A stretch of DNA of 36,770 nucleotides from Stenotrophomonas sp. YIM B06876 (GCF_030711595.1 NZ_JAUJUJ010000021.1:14986-51755), one strand, 5' to 3'; shown: positions 16,712 to 25,055, counted from the first letter of the stretch. The notes: generated by a model from the sequence alone, not told the origin. Translations and numbers: made by a program.

Positions 16712-16738
16712 ATAATAACGCGGCACAGGCAGGGACAA
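16712..16738 (-). promoter_or_regulatory. Possible promoter of the epimerase operon
   Basis: On the minus strand TTGTCC (16738-16733) and TATTAT (16717-16712) are 15 bases apart. The -10 matches five of six. Transcription would start near 16705, just before the inverted repeat. Confidence 0.4.
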
Positions 16739-16766
16739 TGCGCGAGCGGGCCGCGGCCATCGGATT

Positions 16767-17069
16767 TCAGCCCAGCAGCGGCGCTTTGGCCAGCGCGGCC
16801 TTGCGCTCCTTGCTGAAGGCCCACCATGGCTGCGGCGCTTCGCCGGCCATGAAGCGCAGGATCGACAGGAACACATCGATCACACACGGGTCGTGCATCA
16901 CCCCGGTTTTCATGCACAGCTGCGCGTACATGTCGTAGGCATCGCGGCCGCGCAGGTGCGCCGGTACGCGGATGCCGATCAGGCGCAGATCTTTTTCACA
17001 GGCCGGCCCCACATTCGGGAGGTCGGTCAGACTCAGCAAATGGTTGCGGTCGACCTTGGTGGGGTTCAT
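16767..17069 (-). CDS. Helix-hairpin-helix protein, Cdd1 family
   Basis: A 100-residue protein whose N-terminal half (LLSLTDLPNVGPACEKDLRLIGI) is a helix-hairpin-helix DNA-binding motif, followed by the DAYDMYAQLCMKTGVMHDPCVIDVF segment seen in the Cdd1 or 'pathogenicity locus' family (PF11731). Members are sometimes labelled mitomycin resistance proteins, but the function is not established. It begins 33 bases after parB ends on the same strand and so probably belongs to the rsmG-parAB transcript. GAGGTG lies upstream of the ATG. No membrane segment or catalytic motif is seen. Confidence 0.85.
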   Translation of the reverse strand: MNPTKVDRNHLLSLTDLPNVGPACEKDLRLIGIRVPAHLRGRDAYDMYAQLCMKTGVMHDPCVIDVFLSILRFMAGEAPQPWWAFSKERKAALAKAPLLG

Positions 17070-17102
17070 TGCGTTGCGGTCACCTCGACAGCGTGCGGAA
17101 GA

Positions 17103-18032
17103 TCAGCCCTGGGGCCGTGTGCGCAACTTTTCCAGCACGCCATCGAGCGTGTCCAGATCGGTGTAATGGATCACCAGCTTGCCCTTGCCGCCACGGCCAT
17201 GATTGATCGCCACCCTGGTGCCGAGCGATTCGGACAGTTCGGTTTCCAGCGAGGCGATATCCGCCTGCGGCATGGCCGGAGCCGGTTTGGCGTTGCGCGC
17301 GCGGGGCACCTTGCCCACGGCGAATTGCTGGGCACGATACTCCACTTCGCGTACCGACCAGCCTTCATCGGCGGCGTCCTGCGCCAGCTTGGTCGCCAGT
17401 TCCGGCGCCAGCGTCAGCAGCGCGCGGGCGTGGCCCATCTCCAGCCGGCGGGTTTCCAGCAGCACGCGCACGCCGACCGGCAGATCCAGCAACCGCAGCA
17501 GGTTGGAGACCGCCGCGCGCGAGCGGCCCACCGCCTGCGCCGCTTCGGCATGGGTCAGCGAAAATTCGCTGATCAGCCGCTGCAGCGCTTCGGCCTCCTC
17601 AAGCGGGTTGAGGTCTTCGCGCTGGATGTTCTCGATCAGCGCCATCGCGATGACGGTGCGGTCTTCCAGCTCGCGCACCACCACCGGCACTTCATCCAGA
17701 CCGGCCAGCTGCGAGGCGCGCCAGCGGCGTTCGCCGGCGACGATCTCGTACCGGTCGCCTTCAATCAGGCGCACCAGGATCGGCTGGATCACGCCCTGCG
17801 CGGTGATCGACTCGGCCAGCTCGGCCAGCTTGCCTTCATCCATCTCGCGACGCGGCTGGTACTTGCCCGGCTGCAGCTGGGTGACCGGCAGTTTGCGCAG
17901 GATTTCACCGGCCAGGGGTTCGATGGCCGCGGCCGCCTGGACCTGGGTGACAGCACCGCGGGGGCCCAGCAATGCATCCAGACCCCGGCCCAGACCGCGT
18001 TTCTTGGCACCGGACGGCTTGCTGACAGTCAT
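17103..18032 (-). CDS. parB: Chromosome partitioning protein ParB
   Basis: A 309-residue CTP-dependent clamp protein that loads at parS and segregates the origin region. The N-terminus KKRGLGRGLDALLG is typical of chromosomal ParB. The nuclease-like domain contains the GERRWRASQLAGL box and ENIQREDLNPLEEA, and the helix-turn-helix is at LTHAEAAQAVGRSRAAVSNLLRLL. The C-terminal dimer segment ends the protein. Its ATG overlaps the parA stop codon (TGATG), so translation is coupled. No parS palindrome was found in this window. Confidence 0.97.
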   Translation of the reverse strand: MTVSKPSGAKKRGLGRGLDALLGPRGAVTQVQAAAAIEPLAGEILRKLPVTQLQPGKYQPRREMDEGKLAELAESITAQGVIQPILVRLIEGDRYEIVAGERRWRASQLAGLDEVPVVVRELEDRTVIAMALIENIQREDLNPLEEAEALQRLISEFSLTHAEAAQAVGRSRAAVSNLLRLLDLPVGVRVLLETRRLEMGHARALLTLAPELATKLAQDAADEGWSVREVEYRAQQFAVGKVPRARNAKPAPAMPQADIASLETELSESLGTRVAINHGRGGKGKLVIHYTDLDTLDGVLEKLRTRPQG

Positions 18033-18829
18033 CAGACGCTCTCCCTGGCCATGCCGGCCTCGATGCGATCACGGGTGCGGCGGATGATCTCGCCCGCCAG
18101 GCCCAGATAAGCCACGCCACCGCGCGAGCTGCGGTCATAGCCGAGGATGCTCTGGCCATGGCTGGGCGCCTCGGCCAGGCGCACATTGCGCGGCACGATG
18201 GTGCGGAACACCTTGTCGCCGAAGTATTCGGTCAACTGCGCCGACACCGCGTTGGCCAGATTGTTGCGCACATCGAACATGGTGCGCAGCACGCCTTCAA
18301 TCTCCAGCGCCGGGTTCAGATCCACCTTCAGCGCGTCGATGGTCTCCACCAGCGCGCTGAGGCCTTCCAGCGCGTAGTACTCGCACTGCATCGGCACGAT
18401 CACCGAGTCGGCGGCGGCCAGCGCATTGAGCGTCAGCAGCGACAGCGCCGGCGGGCAGTCGATCAGGATGAAGTCGTACTGGCCGCGGATCGGCGCCAGG
18501 GCCTGTTTCAGCCGCTGCTCGCGCGCGGGCTGGTCCATCAGCCGGATCTCGGCGGCGGTCAGGTCGATGTTGCCCGGCAGCAGGTCGAAGCCTTCCGGGG
18601 CGGCCACGCGGATCTCGGCGGCGCTGTTTTCGCCCAGCAGCACATCGCAGGTGGAGGCGGCGACTTCACGCTTGTTCACGCCACTGCCGGTGGTGGCATT
18701 GCCCTGGGCGTCCAGGTCGACCAGCAGCACGCGCTTGGGCGCGGCAGCCAGGGCAGCAGCCAGATTGACGGCCGTGGTGGTTTTGCCGACGCCGCCTTTC
18801 TGGTTGGCGATGGCGATGATGCGAGCCAT
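18032..18829 (-). CDS. parA: Chromosome partitioning ATPase ParA (Soj)
   Basis: A 265-residue deviant-Walker ATPase. KGGVGKTT (11-18, with both lysines K11 and K16) is the signature, followed by LLVDLDAQGNATTG and the FILIDCPPALSLLTLNAL motif. With ParB it moves the parS-marked origin by a gradient on nucleoid DNA. The start at 18829 gives the canonical MARIIAIANQKGG; the upstream open frame is not needed. The neighbours rsmG and parB are the usual arrangement near the origin of bacterial chromosomes. Confidence 0.97.
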   Translation of the reverse strand: MARIIAIANQKGGVGKTTTAVNLAAALAAAPKRVLLVDLDAQGNATTGSGVNKREVAASTCDVLLGENSAAEIRVAAPEGFDLLPGNIDLTAAEIRLMDQPAREQRLKQALAPIRGQYDFILIDCPPALSLLTLNALAAADSVIVPMQCEYYALEGLSALVETIDALKVDLNPALEIEGVLRTMFDVRNNLANAVSAQLTEYFGDKVFRTIVPRNVRLAEAPSHGQSILGYDRSSRGGVAYLGLAGEIIRRTRDRIEAGMARESV

Positions 18830-18926
18830 GCAGGAGAGCCTCGTGGGCGGGGTGTGACCGGGCATTATGCGGGCAGCGGGCGCCGGGCGGAAATCGGCAC
18901 CGCCGGCGCGGGCGGCCACGGCGGCC

Positions 18927-19565
18927 TCAGGTGCGGCCGACCACCACCAGATGGCGATCGCCGACCAGCCCCGGAACCTGCAACGGACGCACCTCGCGCA
19001 CCGCCCAACCAGCCGGCAGCTGGGCGATTTCCTCGTGCGGATACACCCCCTTCATCGCCAGCAGATGGCCGCCAGGACGCAGCAGGTGGCCGCCGACGGC
19101 GATGATCCCGGCCAGCGTATCCATCGCCCGTGCGGTCAGGTTGTCATAGGCGCCCGGCTCGTCCAGCGCTTCGGCGCGCAGCTCGGCCACACGCGCGTTG
19201 CCCAGCTGCAGCTGGCGCACGGCCTCGCGCAGGAAGCGCGCCTTCTTGCCATTGCTCTCCACCAGCGTGACCTGCAGCTGCGGCCGGGCGATGGCCAAGG
19301 GAATACCCGGCAGCCCGGGGCCGGTGCCCAGGTCGGCCAGCGTGCCGGAGTCGACATACGGTTGCATCGCCAGCGAATCGAGCAGGTGGCGGGTGACCAT
19401 TTCCTGCGGATCGCGGATCGCGGTGAGGTTGTAGGTCTTGTTCCAGCGCACCAGCAGCGCCAGATAGGCCAGCAGCTTTGGCGCCAGGGCGACCTCCAGC
19501 CCCAGCGCGCGCAGGCCCTGTTCCAGTTCGGTGGCCACGGCGGCCGGAAGCGTGTTCTCGTTCAT
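18927..19565 (-). CDS. rsmG: 16S rRNA (guanine527-N7)-methyltransferase
   Basis: RsmG (GidB) methylates G527 of 16S rRNA. The 212-residue protein has [25 protein letters not shown] at the N-terminus, the SAM-binding [17 protein letters not shown], and the later LTARAMDTL segment, all typical. Length is as expected. The start at 19565 ([10 protein letters not shown]) is preferred over an in-frame GTG at 19592 because it gives the normal family start and has a GATAAT hexamer 7 bases upstream, suggesting a leaderless transcript. It precedes parA by 97 bases. Confidence 0.96.
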   Translation of the reverse strand: MNENTLPAAVATELEQGLRALGLEVALAPKLLAYLALLVRWNKTYNLTAIRDPQEMVTRHLLDSLAMQPYVDSGTLADLGTGPGLPGIPLAIARPQLQVTLVESNGKKARFLREAVRQLQLGNARVAELRAEALDEPGAYDNLTARAMDTLAGIIAVGGHLLRPGGHLLAMKGVYPHEEIAQLPAGWAVREVRPLQVPGLVGDRHLVVVGRT

Positions 19566-19572
19566 GGCGGCG

Positions 19573-19578
19573 ATTATC
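19573..19578 (-). promoter_or_regulatory. Putative -10 element of rsmG (leaderless)
   Basis: GATAAT on the minus strand, 7 bases before the rsmG ATG, with no Shine-Dalgarno in between. Confidence 0.35.
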
Positions 19579-19648
19579 GCAGTCTTGGCCACCTGCCCGC
19601 CCGGTCAAGCAACGCGCCGGTTGCAGCGTCCGCATCGGTGCGGCGCCG

Positions 19649-20278
19649 TCACAGCGGATACCACGCCAGCGCCGCGCGGAAATCGTCCGCGGCCTGCCAT
19701 TCGTGCAGCTGCCAGCGCGAGGCCTGGCCCAGGCCGGGGTCGCACCACACCAATTGCAGCGCGCCGGCTGCATCGGGCGCGAAGCGCAGCTTGTGCAGGC
19801 CGAACGAGATGCCATGGCCATGCGCCTTCAACAGCGCCTCCTTGACGCACCAGACACGGAAAAACCAGTGTTCACGCGCCGCGGTGTCCAGCGCATCCAG
19901 CCAGTCGATCTCGGCGGGATGGAAGAATCGCCGGATCACCTGGCGCATGTGCACGCGTGGCCGTTGCCGCTCCAGGTCCACGCCCAGCCGCACCTGTTCG
20001 CCCAGCGCCACCAGCAGATGGCCGCCACTGTGGCTCCAGCCGGTGCCATAGCGTGCCAGCGCGCCGATCAGCCACGGCCGGCCGCGCTCGTCACGGGTCA
20101 ACGGCAGGTTCTGGGCACTGCCCCCCAGCTGCGCGGCCAGCAACTCACGCGCCTGCGGTTCACCGCGGGTGCCCGGCACGTGCGGCAGCTGCCACACCCG
20201 CACCGGCCCGAACTGCCAATACGCCGACGGCACCGCGGGCAAGGGACTCACCGCCACCGCGGTAGCGCCGCAGTGCAC
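19649..20278 (-). CDS. 4'-phosphopantetheinyl transferase, Sfp type
   Basis: About 209 residues. The enzyme attaches the phosphopantetheine arm of CoA to carrier domains of fatty acid, polyketide or peptide synthases. The magnesium-binding GVDLE motif, the FFHPAE segment and the WCVKEALLKAHGHGIS motif (W-x2-KEA-x2-K) are all present, which place it in the Sfp rather than AcpS group. The start is uncertain: GTG at 20278 is given because it is the furthest start compatible with divergent transcription of the next gene, but it lacks a clear Shine-Dalgarno, and a GTG a few codons later is possible. No synthase gene is nearby, so its target lies elsewhere. Confidence 0.88.
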   Translation of the reverse strand: MHCGATAVAVSPLPAVPSAYWQFGPVRVWQLPHVPGTRGEPQARELLAAQLGGSAQNLPLTRDERGRPWLIGALARYGTGWSHSGGHLLVALGEQVRLGVDLERQRPRVHMRQVIRRFFHPAEIDWLDALDTAAREHWFFRVWCVKEALLKAHGHGISFGLHKLRFAPDAAGALQLVWCDPGLGQASRWQLHEWQAADDFRAALAWYPL

Positions 20279-20353
20279 GGAGAGTTCACGCCCGGACCTC
20301 TTAACTGTGCCGGTCGCACCGCCTGGGGTGCATTGACGCAAGGAGCTGAAAAC

Positions 20354-20605
20354 ATGGGCATCATCATCTGGTTGATTGTGGGCGGCGTGGTCGGCTGGCT
20401 GGCCAGCATCATCATGCGCCGCGACGCGCAGCAGGGCATCATCCTGAACATCGTGGTCGGCATCATCGGGGCACTGATCGCCGGCTATTTCTTCGGCGGC
20501 GGCATCAACGAAGCCATCACGCTGCGCACGTTCCTGTTCTCGCTGATCGGCGCGGTGATCCTGCTGGCGATCGTCAACCTGTTCACCCGCAAAAGCATCC
20601 GCTGA
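20354..20605 (+). CDS. GlsB/YeaQ/YmgE family membrane protein
   Basis: An 83-residue, three-helix inner membrane protein. The glycine-rich pattern MGIIIWLIVGGVVGWLAS, then IMRRDAQQGIILNIVVGIIGALIAGYF and a third segment, is diagnostic of the family formerly called transglycosylase-associated proteins. Members are often induced by stress, but their biochemical role is unknown. AGGAG lies 8 bases before the ATG. It is divergent from the phosphopantetheinyl transferase gene and convergent with xthA, sharing a terminator at 20629-20659. Confidence 0.93.
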   Translation: MGIIIWLIVGGVVGWLASIIMRRDAQQGIILNIVVGIIGALIAGYFFGGGINEAITLRTFLFSLIGAVILLAIVNLFTRKSIR

Positions 20606-20628
20606 CCCGCGCCACGGCGCGGCCACGG

Positions 20629-20659
20629 GAAAACAAAGCCCGGCTACGGCCGGGCTTTT
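20629..20659. terminator. Bidirectional terminator between the GlsB-type gene and xthA
   Basis: AAAGCCCGGC-TACG-GCCGGGCTTT forms a perfect 10-bp stem with a 4-base loop. A-rich sequence lies on the left and TTTT on the right, so it can end transcription from both sides. It is between two converging genes. Confidence 0.92.
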
Positions 20660-20665
20660 CCGTGC

Positions 20666-21433
20666 TCAGCCCAGTTGCACCCAGGCCGGGGCGTGGTCGC
20701 TGGGGCGTTCCCAGGTCCGCGGCTCGCGGTCGATCCCCGACGCCACCGCACGCGGTTTGAGGGCATCGGACACCAGGGTCAGGTCGATCCGCAGACCCAG
20801 GTCGCGGCGGAAGCCGGCGGCGCGGTAATCCCACCAGCTGAAGACGCCGGCATCGTCGTGATGCAGGCGGAAGGCATCGTGCAGGCCCAGCGCCAGCAGC
20901 TTTTCCAGCGCGGCGCGCTCGGCGGTGGAGGTGAGGATGTGGTCCTCGTTCCATACCGCCGGGTCGTGCACATCGCGCGCCTCCGGGGCGATATTGAAAT
21001 CGCCCAGCACCACCAGCTCCGGGTGGCGCTGCAGCTCATCGGCAACCCAGTCGTGCGCTGCGGCAAGCCAGCGCAGCTTGTAGGCATACTTGTCGGTGCC
21101 GACGTCCTGGCCGTTGACCACATACAGGTTGATCACGCGAACCCCGCCGATGGTGCCGGCAATGACCCGCTTCTGCTCGTCCTCGAATCCGGGAATGCCG
21201 ACCTGCACATCCTCGATCGGCTGCCGCGCCAGCAGCGCGACGCCGTTGTAGGTCTTCTGTCCGGCAAACACGTTGCGGTAGCCCAGCTCCAGCAGCCGGG
21301 TGTCCGGAAACCGGTGGTCCTCCAGCTTGGTTTCCTGGATGCCGACCACGTCCGGGGCGAAATCGGCCAGCCACTGTTCCAGGTGCGGCAGGCGCACATT
21401 GAGCGAATTGACGTTCCACGAAGCGATTTTCAT
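20666..21433 (-). CDS. xthA: Exodeoxyribonuclease III
   Basis: A 255-residue AP endonuclease and 3'-5' exonuclease of base excision repair. The start MKIASWNVNSLNVRLPHL and the motifs QETKLED, NLYVVNGQDVG, LGDFNIAPE, WWDYRAAGFRRDLGLRIDL and PSDHAPAWVQL include all metal-binding and catalytic residues of the family (N, E, D, N and the final D-H pair). Length is typical. TAGAAT ends 6 bases before the ATG and no Shine-Dalgarno is present, the same arrangement as polA and uvrD. Confidence 0.97.
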   Translation of the reverse strand: MKIASWNVNSLNVRLPHLEQWLADFAPDVVGIQETKLEDHRFPDTRLLELGYRNVFAGQKTYNGVALLARQPIEDVQVGIPGFEDEQKRVIAGTIGGVRVINLYVVNGQDVGTDKYAYKLRWLAAAHDWVADELQRHPELVVLGDFNIAPEARDVHDPAVWNEDHILTSTAERAALEKLLALGLHDAFRLHHDDAGVFSWWDYRAAGFRRDLGLRIDLTLVSDALKPRAVASGIDREPRTWERPSDHAPAWVQLG

Positions 21434-21439
21434 CGCACA

Positions 21440-21445
21440 ATTCTA
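21440..21445 (-). promoter_or_regulatory. Putative -10 element of xthA (leaderless)
   Basis: TAGAAT on the minus strand, 6 bases before the ATG, identical in sequence and spacing to the polA element. Confidence 0.45.
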
Positions 21446-21513
21446 AGCCCTGCGCCGCAGGCCGGGGCCAGGCGGCCGGCCGCACTCACAACAAAACGTA
21501 TTTCGTGAATGTC

Positions 21514-21547
21514 GCGGAAGACAGTTTTTCGTCTGTCCTATTTCCGC
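21514..21547 (+). promoter_or_regulatory. Inverted repeat upstream of the CitE-like gene
   Basis: GCGGAA-GACAG at 21514-21524 pairs with CTGTC (21533-21537) and TTCCGC (21542-21547), with an 8-base loop and a 4-base bulge. It lies 29 bases before the CitE-like start. It may be an operator for the LysR-type regulator at 25056 or a leader hairpin. Confidence 0.5.
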
Positions 21548-21575
21548 AGACTGCGCTGGATGATGAGGGGAAACC

Positions 21576-22451
21576 ATGCGTAGCAAGCTGTTCGTGCCCG
21601 GTGCACGCCCGGAACTGTTCGACAAGGCGATGGCCGGCGATGCCGATGCGCTGTCGTTCGATCTGGAAGACTCGGTCCCCGAGGCCGGCAAGGCGCAGGC
21701 CCGCGGCGCCGTGGCCGATTTCCTGCGCCGGCCGGAAACCGCCGCCAGCCCCAAACTGTTGATCGTGCGCAGCAACGGCACCGACAGCCCGTACTTTGCC
21801 GCCGACCTGGCCGCCGTGGCGCTGCCGGCGGTGGCCCTGCTCAACATCCCCAAAGTCGAATCGGTGGCGCAGCTGCAGGCCGCCATCACCCGGCTGGAGC
21901 AGGCCGAGGCGGGCAACGGCGTGGCCCGGCCGATCGGGCTGCTGCTCAACATCGAAACCCCGAAGGGACTGCGCGTGGCCGCGGAATTGGCGGCCGCGCA
22001 TCCGCGCGTGGCCGGGCTGCAACTGGGCCTGGGCGACCTGTTCGCGCCGCATGGCATCGCCCGCGATCCGGCCAATGTGCACGCCACCCTGTTTGCGCTG
22101 AAGATGGCCGCCGCCGAGGCCGGGGTGTTCGCCTGCGATGGCGCCTTTCCGGATGTCACCGACAGTGACGGCTTCCAGCGCGAGGCGCAGATGGCGCAGC
22201 GGCTGGGCTTCCTTGGCAAGAGCTGCATCCACCCGCGCCAGGTCGGCCTGGCCAACTCCGCCTTCAGTGTCGCCCCGGCGCTGGTCGAGGAGGCGCGCCG
22301 GATCGTGGCGGCGGCCAGCGAGGCCCGCCGGCACGGGCACGGCGCCTTCCTGTTTGAAGGCCGGATGATCGACCTGCCGTTCCTGCGCCGCGCCGAAGCC
22401 ATCCTCGCCGCGCGCCGGGATGGCCCGGCGTCGACCCCGGCACCGCTTTGA
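21576..22451 (+). CDS. CitE/HpcH-like CoA-ester lyase
   Basis: A 291-residue TIM-barrel enzyme of the HpcH/HpaI family, CitE branch. This branch cleaves or forms CoA esters of hydroxy-dicarboxylates such as malyl-, citramalyl- or citryl-CoA with magnesium. Visible signatures are RSKLFVPGARPELF, FDLEDSVP (28-35), the substrate arginine in LIVRSN (R65), the metal ligands E127 (NIETP) and D154 (GLGDL), and GFLGKSCIHPRQ (211-222). It stands without the CitD/CitF partners of citrate lyase, so it acts alone. GGGGAAA precedes the ATG. It opens the catabolic locus, and a CoA-transferase gene at 35507 could supply its substrate. The actual substrate is unknown. Confidence 0.9.
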   Translation: MRSKLFVPGARPELFDKAMAGDADALSFDLEDSVPEAGKAQARGAVADFLRRPETAASPKLLIVRSNGTDSPYFAADLAAVALPAVALLNIPKVESVAQLQAAITRLEQAEAGNGVARPIGLLLNIETPKGLRVAAELAAAHPRVAGLQLGLGDLFAPHGIARDPANVHATLFALKMAAAEAGVFACDGAFPDVTDSDGFQREAQMAQRLGFLGKSCIHPRQVGLANSAFSVAPALVEEARRIVAAASEARRHGHGAFLFEGRMIDLPFLRRAEAILAARRDGPASTPAPL

Positions 22452-22516
22452 ACCCCTTTCTGCTTTCGCGTGGCGGCCGCCCCGGTTTCTGCCGCGCCTT
22501 TTCCCGGGAAATCCCC

Positions 22517-24961
22517 ATGATCGAACCTGTGGCCTCGGCCTCCCTCCTGCTGCGGTGCTGGGCGCGCCGCCTGCGTCTGGTCGCGGTCGCCGGGTTGCTG
22601 GCGGGCAGCGGCAGCGTTGCCGCCGAAAGCCTGACCACCGTTGCCTCCGGCACGCTGCCGCCCTTGCCGGCGGCGGTGTCGGCCGAGGCGCTGGTCGATG
22701 TCGACGGTCGCGCCATCGTCCTGGCCGGACACGATGCCTGGGCGCTGCGCGGCGACCGCACGGCGTGGGAGCCGCTCACCCGGACCGGGACGGACACGGA
22801 CCGGGACATACACGGCAGCGTCTCCGCCGCCTCCCGCACCTATCTGCTGCAGGGGCCCGATGCCTCGCACAGCGACCGGTTGCGGCCGGTGCGGGTGCAG
22901 AACCATTCGCTGGTCTACGGACCCCCGCTGGCGCTGCCGATGCCGCTTGCCCATGCCCACGCCACCGCGCTCGGCGATACCTTCTATGTCACCGGCACCG
23001 ATGCCGCCGGCGTCACCCATCTGTACCGCCGCAACATCAATGCCGCCAGCACCGTCGCCTGGCAGCGCCAGGCGACATGGCCGCAGGCAGGCGTGCCCAC
23101 CGCGCTGCAGGCGCAGAAAGGCGCGCTGTACGCCGGCGTGGGCACTGACGGAAAGTCCGACACGCTGTGGCGCTGGACCGCTGAGAACAGCTGGCAGGCG
23201 ATGCCTCCGCCGGATGGCCGGATCGCCCCCGGTTCGATCCGCGCCCTGGGCCAGGCGCACCTGCTGATGCTGGTCGAGGATCGCGCCGGCCAGCTGCATG
23301 CGCGCACCTTCCACACCATCACCAGCGCCTGGACCACGCTGGAAGACACCGCCATCGGCAACGCGCAGAAGGTCATCCGCTGGGGCAACGGCCTGCTCTG
23401 GACCTCCCCGTCGGCGTCCGGCAGCACATTCCACCACGCCCAGATCGAAGGCGGAAAACACCTGCTGCACTGGCTCGACTGGGCGGTGATCCTGGTCTAT
23501 CTGGCGGCGATGCTCGGCATCGGCGCCTGGTTCTACTTCCACGAAAAGCACGGCAACACTTCGGATTTCTTCGTCGGTGGCCGCAGCATCCCGTTCTGGG
23601 CCGCCGGCATCAGCCTGTATGCCACCAACACCAGCTCGATCAGCTTCATCGCCATTCCGGCCAAGGCGTTCGAGACCAACTGGCAGTACATGACCAACAA
23701 CCTGATCGCCGTGCTGGGGCTGGTGTTCGTGGCGATCTGGATCGTGCCGCTGCTGCGCCGGCTGGACCTGATGTCGGTGTTCTCCTACCTGGAAACCCGC
23801 TTCCACCCGGCCATCCGCATGCTCGCCAGCGGGCTGTGCATCGTCATGCAGATCGGCAGCCGGATGAGCGTGATCCTGTTCCTGCCGGCGCTGGCCATCT
23901 CCACCATCACCGGGGTGGATGTGGTCTGGAGCATCCTGCTGATGGGCGTGTTCACCATCGTCTACACCACCATGGGCGGCATGAAGGCGGTGATCTGGAC
24001 CGACTTCGTGCAGGTGTTCGTGATGTTCGGCGGCGCCCTGTTCGCCATCGGCTTCATCATCCAGCAGATCCACGGTGGCGTGCCGGAATTCCTGGCCCTG
24101 GCCACGGCCGAGAACAAGAGCCAGCTGTTCGATTTCAGCTTCGACCTGACCAAGGCCACCGTGTGGGGCTTCATCTTCCTGGTCGTGTTCGACGTGGTGC
24201 TGACCTTCCCCAAGGACCAGGTGCTGATGCAGCGCGTGCTGTCGACCAAATCCGACAAGGAAGCCGGGCGTTCGATCTGGACCTTTGCGGCGATGATGAT
24301 TCCCGGGGGCTTCGTGTTCTACGGCATCGGCACCGCGCTGTGGGTGTACTACCGCAACAACCCGGAGCGGCTCAATCCGCTGCTGCCGATCGATGCGACG
24401 TTCCCGCTGTTCATCGCCGCCGAGCTGCCGGTGGGGGTGACCGGACTGATCATCGCCGGCATTTTCGCCGCGGCGATGTCGACCCTGTCGAGCATCATCA
24501 ACAGCGTTTCCACCCTGGCCTCGGTGGACTTCTACGAGAAACTGAAGAAGAACCCGACGCCGAAGCAGAGCGTGCGTTTTGCCGAATGGATCGGCGTGGC
24601 GGTGGGCCTGCTCGGCATCCTGATCGCGCTGGTGATGAGCCGCTACGACATCCACTCGCTGTTCGACGTCTCCATCGAGCTGGCCGGCCTGCTCGGCGGT
24701 GGCTTCGCCGGCGCCTACACCCTGGGCATGTTCACCCGTCGGGCCAACGCCCCGGGCGTGGCGATCGGCGTGGCCGGCAGCATCCTGATCACGATGGCCT
24801 GCTGGTCGATGGACCTGGTGCACCCGTACTTCTATCTGGCCATCTCGATCCTGTTGTGCATCGTGATCGGCTATGTGGCCAGCCTGTTCTTCCCGGCGCC
24901 CGCCGGTTCGCTGGACGGCCTGACCATCTACCGCGACCGTCCGGTGGAGGTGGCGCAATGA
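22517..24961 (+). CDS. Beta-propeller/sodium:solute symporter fusion
   Basis: An 814-residue fusion. A signal peptide with an RRLR n-region (cleavage near VAAES) is followed by a soluble domain at about 40-315 with repeated W/F-rich strands such as AWALRGDRTAWEPL and TLWRWTAENSWQAM, which looks like a degenerate Kelch or NanM-type mutarotase propeller. From about 323 a complete sodium:solute symporter begins, with FFVGGRSIPFWAAGISLYATNTSSISF, YTTMGGMKAVIWTDFVQ and about 13 membrane helices. The N-terminus of this family faces the periplasm, so the propeller would too. The ATG at 22517 is preferred (GGGAAA upstream) over a TTG at 22448. It follows the CitE-like gene by 65 bases. The substrate, probably a sugar or organic acid, is unknown. 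Confidence 0.88.
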   Translation: MIEPVASASLLLRCWARRLRLVAVAGLLAGSGSVAAESLTTVASGTLPPLPAAVSAEALVDVDGRAIVLAGHDAWALRGDRTAWEPLTRTGTDTDRDIHGSVSAASRTYLLQGPDASHSDRLRPVRVQNHSLVYGPPLALPMPLAHAHATALGDTFYVTGTDAAGVTHLYRRNINAASTVAWQRQATWPQAGVPTALQAQKGALYAGVGTDGKSDTLWRWTAENSWQAMPPPDGRIAPGSIRALGQAHLLMLVEDRAGQLHARTFHTITSAWTTLEDTAIGNAQKVIRWGNGLLWTSPSASGSTFHHAQIEGGKHLLHWLDWAVILVYLAAMLGIGAWFYFHEKHGNTSDFFVGGRSIPFWAAGISLYATNTSSISFIAIPAKAFETNWQYMTNNLIAVLGLVFVAIWIVPLLRRLDLMSVFSYLETRFHPAIRMLASGLCIVMQIGSRMSVILFLPALAISTITGVDVVWSILLMGVFTIVYTTMGGMKAVIWTDFVQVFVMFGGALFAIGFIIQQIHGGVPEFLALATAENKSQLFDFSFDLTKATVWGFIFLVVFDVVLTFPKDQVLMQRVLSTKSDKEAGRSIWTFAAMMIPGGFVFYGIGTALWVYYRNNPERLNPLLPIDATFPLFIAAELPVGVTGLIIAGIFAAAMSTLSSIINSVSTLASVDFYEKLKKNPTPKQSVRFAEWIGVAVGLLGILIALVMSRYDIHSLFDVSIELAGLLGGGFAGAYTLGMFTRRANAPGVAIGVAGSILITMACWSMDLVHPYFYLAISILLCIVIGYVASLFFPAPAGSLDGLTIYRDRPVEVAQ

Positions 24962-25055
24962 ACCGCGCCGCCACGACCCGCAGGCAACGGGCGGTGGTCG
25001 CATCGCATTGCAGCGCGCACTGCGGTAGCTTGCGCGCACGCTGAGAGGTCTATCT

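Noticed and set aside
21502..21532. Two TTCGT boxes resembling a plant-inducible promoter (PIP) box
   Set aside because: The spacing is 21 bases instead of the 15 required for HrpX binding.
24958..25044. 28-residue ORF overlapping the symporter stop codon (ATGA)
   Set aside because: Arg- and Ser-rich with no recognisable feature; the overlap alone is not enough evidence.
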